The position numbers and the translations under genes are program-made. Of a stretch of 27,619 nucleotides of DNA, positions 23,116 to 27,619 are shown piece by piece. Under the pieces are notes generated by a model. That model was not told the origin of the DNA, did no database searches, and saw nothing but the letters and a program-made list of their open reading frames with translations. Source of the DNA: an uncultured Oscillospiraceae bacterium (lineage in GTDB: Bacteria; Bacillota; Clostridia; Oscillospirales; Acutalibacteraceae); the NCBI GenBank assembly GCA_900540865.1, contig UQHH01000032.1, positions 1 to 27,619 of the forward strand, read 5' to 3'. The number at the start of each line of letters is the position of its first letter. Position 1 is the first letter of the stretch.

Positions 23116-24516
23116 TCAGACCGGATGTACCTTATTCTCCATATCCACATGCCTGCTGTCGATGCCCGCCATCTTGTCACGGCGTTTCTTAAAGAAATCA
23201 AGCGCGACCTTCGGGAACTGCGCATAGGACAGAACATCCTCTTCCTGCTCAATCCACTGCGGGATTTCAGCGCGCAGCTTATCAAGCTCCGGCTCGAGTA
23301 AATCCGCGGGGCGGCAGGTTACAGGTTTTTCGTCGCCGATAATCTTCTTGCGGAATTCCGCTTTTACCGGCATCGGCGTGGAGCCGTATTTTCCAGCGAC
23401 CAAATCCTTAAATTCATTGGTACACATCTTGTAGCGCTCGCCGGTGATGACGTTGAACACCGCCTGTGTACCGACAATCTGAGAGGTCGGCGTAACGAGC
23501 GGCGGATAGCCGGCGTCTTCCCTGACGCGCGGAACCTCCTGGAGCACGTCTGTAAGCTGGTCTTCCTTACCCGCCTGCTTGAGCTGGGACAGCAGGTTTG
23601 AAAGCATACCGCCCGGTACCTGGTAAATCAGCGCGTTTGCGTCGACCGCAAGCATCTTCGGGTCGAGCAGGCCGTTGTCAAGGTACTTCTGGCGCAGGGT
23701 CATAAAGTAGTCCCTGATTTCGTTCAAGAGAACCAGGTCGAGGCCTGTATCGTACTCGGTGCCATTAAGCGCGGCGACCATCGATTCGGTCGGCGCGTGG
23801 GAGGTGCCGAGCGCGAGCGGCGACATTGCCGTGTCTATAATATCGGCGCCCGCCTCAATACCCTTGAGCAGGCACATGGAGGCAAGGCCGGACGTATAGT
23901 GCGTGTGGAGCTGGATGGGCAGGTCTACCTGCGCCTTGATGGCGCCGACGAGCTTCCTCGTCTCGTATGGGGTCAAAAGCGCCGCCATGTCCTTGATGCA
24001 GATGGAATCGGCTCCCGCGTCCGCAATACGCTTTGCGTAATCCACATAATAAAGCGTATTGAATACGGGGCCGGTCGTATAGGAAATAGCGACCTGCGCG
24101 TGCGCGCCTTCCTTTTTCGCCGCTTTAATGGCGGTCTTTAAATTCTTGATGTCGTTGAGCGCGTCAAAAATACGGATAATATCGATGCCGTTTGCAACGG
24201 AACGCTGTACGAAATATTCAAGAACGTCGTCCGCGTAGTGGCGGTATCCAAGCATATTCTGGCCGCGGAACAGCATCTGCAGCTTGGTGTTCGGGCAATG
24301 CTGGCGGATGGTGCGCAGACGGTCCCACGGGTCTTCGTTTAAAAAGCGCAGGCAGGAGTCGAACGTCGCGCCGCCCCAGCATTCAAGGGAATGAAATCCG
24401 ACCTTGTCGAGCTTGTCCAGAATGGGCAGCATTTCTTCCGTCGACATCCTGGTGGCAATCAGCGACTGGTGCGCGTCGCGCAGGACTGTCTCGGTTATGA
24501 GAATTTTCTTAGCCAT
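23116..24516 (-). CDS. Pyruvate/oxaloacetate carboxyltransferase (transcarboxylase 5S / OadA-type subunit)
   Basis: A 466-residue cytoplasmic enzyme of the pyruvate carboxylase/OadA carboxyltransferase family, which moves a carboxyl group between biotin and pyruvate or oxaloacetate. The barrel shows TETVLRDAHQSLIATRM (8-24, metal-binding Asp14), LECWGGATFDSCLRFL, LFRGQNMLGYRHY, RIFDALND, the carboxy-lysine region CIKDMAALLTPYE, and the metal-binding HTHYTSG. The C-terminal PYC_OADA domain is present (about 300-440), but the biotin domain found at the end of OadA is missing; it is a separate gene 45 bases upstream. That split matches the 5S subunit of methylmalonyl-CoA:pyruvate transcarboxylase. 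It could instead be PycB or a decarboxylase alpha subunit. It is the last gene of the operon. Confidence 0.9.
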   Translation of the reverse strand: MAKKILITETVLRDAHQSLIATRMSTEEMLPILDKLDKVGFHSLECWGGATFDSCLRFLNEDPWDRLRTIRQHCPNTKLQMLFRGQNMLGYRHYADDVLEYFVQRSVANGIDIIRIFDALNDIKNLKTAIKAAKKEGAHAQVAISYTTGPVFNTLYYVDYAKRIADAGADSICIKDMAALLTPYETRKLVGAIKAQVDLPIQLHTHYTSGLASMCLLKGIEAGADIIDTAMSPLALGTSHAPTESMVAALNGTEYDTGLDLVLLNEIRDYFMTLRQKYLDNGLLDPKMLAVDANALIYQVPGGMLSNLLSQLKQAGKEDQLTDVLQEVPRVREDAGYPPLVTPTSQIVGTQAVFNVITGERYKMCTNEFKDLVAGKYGSTPMPVKAEFRKKIIGDEKPVTCRPADLLEPELDKLRAEIPQWIEQEEDVLSYAQFPKVALDFFKKRRDKMAGIDSRHVDMENKVHPV

Positions 24517-24561
24517 ATGTGTAATCCAATCCTTTCCGGTATAAAGTGAAAGCCCCGTCGG

Positions 24562-24933
24562 TTATTTCAGTGTAATAAGCACAGTACCGGCTTCTATGCT
24601 CTCGCCCTTGCTTACATTCACGCCCGCGATAACGCCGGCTCTGGGCGCCATGATTTCGTTTTCCATTTTCATCGCTTCAAAAACGAGGAGCACGTCGCCC
24701 TCCGCGACATTCTGGCCGGGCGCCACATTAATGGAAACCACGGTGCCGGGCATCGGAGCCTTTACAGGCTCTCCGTCAGAGGGAGCTGCCGGTGCGGGAG
24801 CAGGCGCCGCCGCTTTGACGGGAGCTGCCGCCGCAGGCGCGGAAGCCTGCGCGGGGGCGGAAGAAGCGCCGACCTCTTCAACCTGCACGTCGTAAGCCGT
24901 TCCGTTTACGGTAATCTTCAAATTTTTCATCAT
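24562..24933 (-). CDS. Biotin carboxyl carrier protein (transcarboxylase 1.3S type)
   Basis: A 123-residue carrier that swings carboxybiotin between the two carboxyltransferase subunits encoded on either side. Residues 3-20 form a short beta N-terminus (NLKITVNGTAYDVQVEE), residues of about 22-55 are an Ala-Pro linker, and residues 57-123 form the biotinyl domain, with the modified Lys89 in EAMKMEN and the characteristic PMPGTVVSINVAPGQ. The size and layout are those of the 1.3S subunit of Propionibacterium transcarboxylase. AAAAGGA lies before tandem ATGs; the first is taken here, and starting one codon later is equally possible. A biotin ligase must be encoded elsewhere. Confidence 0.93.
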   Translation of the reverse strand: MMKNLKITVNGTAYDVQVEEVGASSAPAQASAPAAAAPVKAAAPAPAPAAPSDGEPVKAPMPGTVVSINVAPGQNVAEGDVLLVFEAMKMENEIMAPRAGVIAGVNVSKGESIEAGTVLITLK

Positions 24934-24988
24934 GTATCATTCCTTTTAACAGATTAATTTATAATAAAACAGATAATAAATGACAGGT

Positions 24989-26314
24989 TTAGATTGTGCC
25001 GTGCTTCTTCGGAAGGGTCGTCACACGCTTGCCAGCGAGCATATCGAGCGCCGCAAAAAGGTTTTGGCGGGTTTCCTCCGGGTTGATGACGTTTTCCACA
25101 TAACCCTGTGCCGCCGCCTGGAATACGCTGCACTGGGTATTTTTATATTCCTCGACGAGCGCTTTCCGCTCGTTTGCGGGAACGTTCATTTTATCTTCCC
25201 ATACAATGGATGCGCCGGTGATGGGAGCAAGCGCGGAAACGGAAGCGTCCGTCCACGCGAGCGTCAAATCGGTGTTCGCGCCGGTTCCGGCGACCGCCAT
25301 ATAAAACGCGCCGTACGCCTCGCCCGTGATGACCGTCGTCTTGATGGTCGTAGCGTCCGTGTAGGCAGCTGTAAGCTTAGCGGCGTCCTTTACGTTTTTA
25401 AAGCCTTCACAATCCGCAAAGGTAATCACCGGGAGCGCAAACGCGTCACAGAAGCGCACAAAACGCGCCGCCTTTTCGCAGGCCTCTCCGCTCATTACGC
25501 CGCCGTTTGTTACGATTACGCCGACACTGCTGCCATAAAGCCTTGCAAACGCCGTTACAACGCCCTGCCCATACTCCTTTTGAAGCTCAAAAAGGCTGTC
25601 ACTGTCGAAAACGGACTGCATGACATCGCCTGAATGCGCGTCAGCCGCGTCAAACGCGTCGGCAACCGGCGCGACGCTCAGGTTATTGGCAGGCAGGTAC
25701 GCAAGCAGATTTTTTGCCTGTGCGACCGCGTCCGCCGTATCCTTTGCCGTAATATGGCTGATTCCCTGTTTTGCGTTTTCCTTGACAGAAACGGCCTGTC
25801 CGTCCGTATTGAGGGAAAGCTCCGCTTTCTCGGAGAGGATGACAAAGTCCGCGCTCACGGCGCAAAGCGCCGCGGTGCCAAGGCAGGGGCCGAGCACGAC
25901 GGAAATCTGCGGAACGACGCCCGACAGCGTGCCGATGCTGTTTAAGATACTTCCGAAAGAGGAGAGCATATCTGCGCCCTGCTTGAGGCGCGCGCCGACC
26001 GAATCGTAAAACCCGACGATGGGCGTCCCTGTTTTCTCCGCCATGTCGTAAAGCTTTTTAAGCTTTGCGGCCTGCGCCTTCGACATTGCGCCTCCGGCGA
26101 TGTCGCTGTTTTGAGCAAACGCAAACACGGGGCATCCGTTTGCCGTACCGTATGCCGCAATCCCTTCTGTAAACCCGTTTTCGGATACCGTAAGAGCGTC
26201 TACCTCGGAAAACTGGCCCTCGTCAAAAAAGGCCACCAGCGTTTTATAAGCCGCTGTTTGTGAAAGTTCAGCCTTTGCATTTGCAAGCATCTGCTGTTTG
26301 TCTGCTTTATTCAT
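24989..26314 (-). CDS. Acyl-CoA-type carboxyltransferase subunit (divergent MmdA / transcarboxylase 12S-like)
   Basis: A 441-residue crotonase-fold carboxyltransferase. The N-terminal half shows VFAFAQNSDIAGGAMSKAQA, GTPIVGFYDSVGARLKQG and SGVVPQISVVLGPCLGTAA, equivalent to the CoA-binding and oxyanion loops of MmdA/PccB. The C-terminal half shows GVIVTNGGVMSGEACEKAARF and PVITFADCEGF, then AVAGTGANTDLTLAW. It is 70 to 100 residues shorter than usual MmdA, and one loop reads DSVGAR rather than DSGGAR. The acyl-CoA substrate, methylmalonyl-CoA by analogy, is therefore uncertain. The ATG at 26314 has GGAGG seven bases upstream, better than the in-frame ATG at 26332. It begins the operon of carboxyltransferase, biotin carrier and 5S-type subunit. 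No OadB/MmdB membrane pump or OadG is present in the window. Confidence 0.82.
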   Translation of the reverse strand: MNKADKQQMLANAKAELSQTAAYKTLVAFFDEGQFSEVDALTVSENGFTEGIAAYGTANGCPVFAFAQNSDIAGGAMSKAQAAKLKKLYDMAEKTGTPIVGFYDSVGARLKQGADMLSSFGSILNSIGTLSGVVPQISVVLGPCLGTAALCAVSADFVILSEKAELSLNTDGQAVSVKENAKQGISHITAKDTADAVAQAKNLLAYLPANNLSVAPVADAFDAADAHSGDVMQSVFDSDSLFELQKEYGQGVVTAFARLYGSSVGVIVTNGGVMSGEACEKAARFVRFCDAFALPVITFADCEGFKNVKDAAKLTAAYTDATTIKTTVITGEAYGAFYMAVAGTGANTDLTLAWTDASVSALAPITGASIVWEDKMNVPANERKALVEEYKNTQCSVFQAAAQGYVENVINPEETRQNLFAALDMLAGKRVTTLPKKHGTI

Positions 26315-26362
26315 CCGTAATCCTCCGTTCATCCTGCCAAAAATAGAAAGCTATACGATTTT

Positions 26363-26391
26363 ATTATAAATAAATCGGCCGGGAACTACAA
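26363..26391 (-). promoter_or_regulatory. Sigma-A promoter of the carboxyltransferase operon
   Basis: Minus-strand TTGTAG (26386-26391), 17 bases, and a perfect TATAAT (26363-26368) lie directly after the stop of the GNAT-like gene. The start point near 26356 gives a leader of about 40 bases. Confidence 0.7.
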
Positions 26392-26397
26392 GCAAAA

Positions 26398-26808
26398 TCA
26401 CGTTCCGCCGCAATTTTCGCACTTTTTGAACAATACTTCGAGCGCAAGCCGATAATTCTGGTCAAATTGCTTAAATCCAAATTGCCGAAGCAGCGGCAAG
26501 GCCGGAATGCGCGCGCATTCCAGCACCGGAAGCAGCCTGTTGTACGCATAGTTTCCCGCCGCGCGGACAAGATATTCCGCAATTTCCAGGTCTTCCCCTG
26601 CCGGATGACCATAATCGGCACAGTCCGTCACTTCAAACACATGCAAAAACAGCCTGTCCGTTTTTTGTTCGACGTAAACGAACCCAAGCGTTTTTCCCTG
26701 TTCCTCGGCGGTCAAAAGCCTGCCCGCCTGCTCAGGCACGGATAGCTGGAATTGTTTTAGAACCGCCTGTACAATATTGGGGTCGTCCTGCGGTTTAACG
26801 CATAGCAT
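26398..26808 (-). CDS. GNAT-fold-like hypothetical protein
   Basis: A 136-residue small protein with no membrane segment. The order of segments recalls the acetyltransferase (GNAT) fold: GKTLGFVYVEQKTDRLFLHVFEV in the place of strands 2-4, IAEYLVRAAGNYAYNRLLPVLEC in the place of helix 3 and strand 5, and LPLLRQFGFKQF near the end, the typical GNAT GF turn. The acetyl-CoA pyrophosphate loop (Q/R-x-x-G-x-G/A) is not evident: GHPAGEDLEIAEYL occupies that position. It may therefore be a catalytically weak or altered member. The C-terminal KCENC has two closely spaced cysteines. It begins 18 bases after the rluB stop, with AAAGGA ten bases before the ATG, so it is probably co-transcribed with rluB. 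Function is unknown. Confidence 0.7.
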   Translation of the reverse strand: MLCVKPQDDPNIVQAVLKQFQLSVPEQAGRLLTAEEQGKTLGFVYVEQKTDRLFLHVFEVTDCADYGHPAGEDLEIAEYLVRAAGNYAYNRLLPVLECARIPALPLLRQFGFKQFDQNYRLALEVLFKKCENCGGT

Positions 26809-26826
26809 CGGCTTTCCGTCCTTTCT

Positions 26827-27576
26827 TTACCTGTCTACCGTAGTATTCGGTGCCGCGGTCAGGCGCTTTACCTCGTCCTGGGTCAGCTCACGCCATTTGC
26901 CCTGTGGGAGCATGCCGAGCTTGACCTGCCCGATAGCCGTACGTTTCAGGCGCGGCACGGTAAGGCCCAGCTGCTCGCACATTTTTCTGATTTGGCGGTT
27001 ACGGCCTTCGCGCAGTATAATCTCCAGCACGCAGCGCCCCTCTTTTTTCGTTATGACATGCACCTCGCACGGGGCGGTTTTCCTGCCGTCTATCACCATG
27101 CCGGCGCACAGCTGCGTTACCTGCTCCTCGGTGATTTCAGGGCGGACCGTTACGCGGTATACCTTATAGACGTGTTTCGCGGGATGCGTTACCTTATTGG
27201 CGAATTCCCCGTCGTTCGTCATCAGCAGCAGGCCTTCCGATTCCCTGTCGAGCCGTCCCACCGGATAAATCCGCGCGGGTACGTCCTCTACAAGCTCCGC
27301 CACACATTTCCTGCCCATTTCGTCACTCATGGTCGTCACGTAGCCGCGCGGCTTGTGCAGCATAATGTAATAATGCTTCGTTTTGCTGCGTCCCGATACC
27401 TTCCTGCCCTTGACGAGCACCTTGTCGTTCATCGGGTCCACCTTATCGCCGATACGCGCGACCCTGCCGTTTACCTTGACGCTGCCCTCTTCTATGAGCT
27501 GTTCCGATTTCCGCCTTGACGCAACGCCGCAGTCGGCAAGCATCTTCTGTAAACGGACGAGTTTTTTCTCTGCCAT
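26827..27576 (-). CDS. rluB: Ribosomal large subunit pseudouridine synthase B
   Basis: A 249-residue enzyme of the RsuA/RluB/E/F family that makes pseudouridine in 23S rRNA helix 80 to 90 (position 2605 in Escherichia coli). The S4 RNA-binding domain covers about residues 6-55 (RLQKMLADCGVASRRKSEQL, VKVNGRVA), then the synthase core: YYIMLHKPRGYVTT (69-82), YPVGRLDRESEGLLLMTNDG with catalytic Asp110, HPAKHVYKVYRVTV, and the C-terminal LEIILREGRNRQIRKMCEQLG. The true start is the ATG at 27576, preceded by GGTGA. The frame runs on to 27615, but those 13 extra codons (MGSEMCIRDSGDT) are read mostly through adapter sequence and are not real. The chromosome upstream of 27586 is missing, so the promoter and operon partners are unknown. 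Confidence 0.95.
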   Translation of the reverse strand: MAEKKLVRLQKMLADCGVASRRKSEQLIEEGSVKVNGRVARIGDKVDPMNDKVLVKGRKVSGRSKTKHYYIMLHKPRGYVTTMSDEMGRKCVAELVEDVPARIYPVGRLDRESEGLLLMTNDGEFANKVTHPAKHVYKVYRVTVRPEITEEQVTQLCAGMVIDGRKTAPCEVHVITKKEGRCVLEIILREGRNRQIRKMCEQLGLTVPRLKRTAIGQVKLGMLPQGKWRELTQDEVKRLTAAPNTTVDR

Positions 27577-27586
27577 TGTGTCACCA

Positions 27587-27619
27587 CTGTCTCTTATACA
27601 CATCTCCGAGCCCACGAGA
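27587..27619. other. Nextera transposase adapter left at the contig end
   Basis: The last 33 bases are CTGTCTCTTATACACATCT, the Tn5 mosaic-end adapter, followed by CCGAGCCCACGAGA, the start of the Nextera read-2 adapter. They are sequencing artefact, not genome. On the minus strand they translate to the well-known false peptide MGSEMCIRDS. Confidence 0.98.

Noticed and set aside
27577..27615. N-terminal extension of RluB (MGSEMCIRDSGDT)
   Set aside because: It is translated mainly from Nextera adapter sequence; the family start fits the ATG at 27576.

Overview
The window reads as a contig from a mesophilic Gram-positive gut-type Clostridia bacterium, most likely Oscillospiraceae/Ruminococcaceae. 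This is inferred from strong AGGAGG ribosome binding sites, sigma-A promoters, a dockerin protein beside starch-binding-type modules, an ER-type signal peptidase (SipW) with TasA-like substrates, and a biotin carboxyltransferase set. Every gene but one is on the minus strand, so transcription runs from high to low coordinates. The last 33 bases are Nextera adapter, not genome.

Layout, in transcription order. (1) 26398-27576: rluB and a GNAT-like hypothetical gene. (2) 23116-26314: a three-gene biotin-dependent carboxyltransferase operon (CoA-carboxyltransferase subunit, biotin carrier, 5S-type pyruvate/oxaloacetate carboxyltransferase) with its own promoter and terminator. (3) 18821-22568: a secreted C1 cysteine peptidase with a lectin-like region and four carbohydrate-binding-type modules, translationally coupled to a dockerin protein and preceded by a long structured leader. 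(4) 17631-18671: an ApbE lipoprotein. (5) 13174-17478: a galactoside cluster of GH36 alpha-galactosidase, AraC-type regulator (the only plus-strand gene) and GTG-start aldose 1-epimerase.

(6) 5398-12826: a six-gene surface-protein operon with a good promoter and terminator. It encodes a 1123-residue fibro-slime adhesin, the SipW peptidase and four TasA/camelysin-type proteins with SipW-dependent leaders, the last with a C-terminal membrane anchor. (7) 1-5197: an exopolysaccharide operon starting at a near-perfect sigma-A promoter (TTGACA, 17 bp, TATAAT). It encodes a chain-length protein, a CpsD-type tyrosine kinase, a phosphoglycosyl transferase, a GT8 glycosyltransferase, a decayed acyltransferase, a Wzy/ligase-type membrane protein and a cut-off glycosyltransferase-like gene.

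Blocks 6 and 7 lie head to tail and together look like an extracellular matrix locus. It pairs a protein-fibre module with a polysaccharide module, as tapA-sipW-tasA and eps do in Bacillus, but with a different gene content. Block 3 is a second surface system, probably attached through a cohesin encoded elsewhere. I judge these two systems the most interesting content. No tRNA, rRNA, CRISPR array, insertion sequence or prophage gene was seen.
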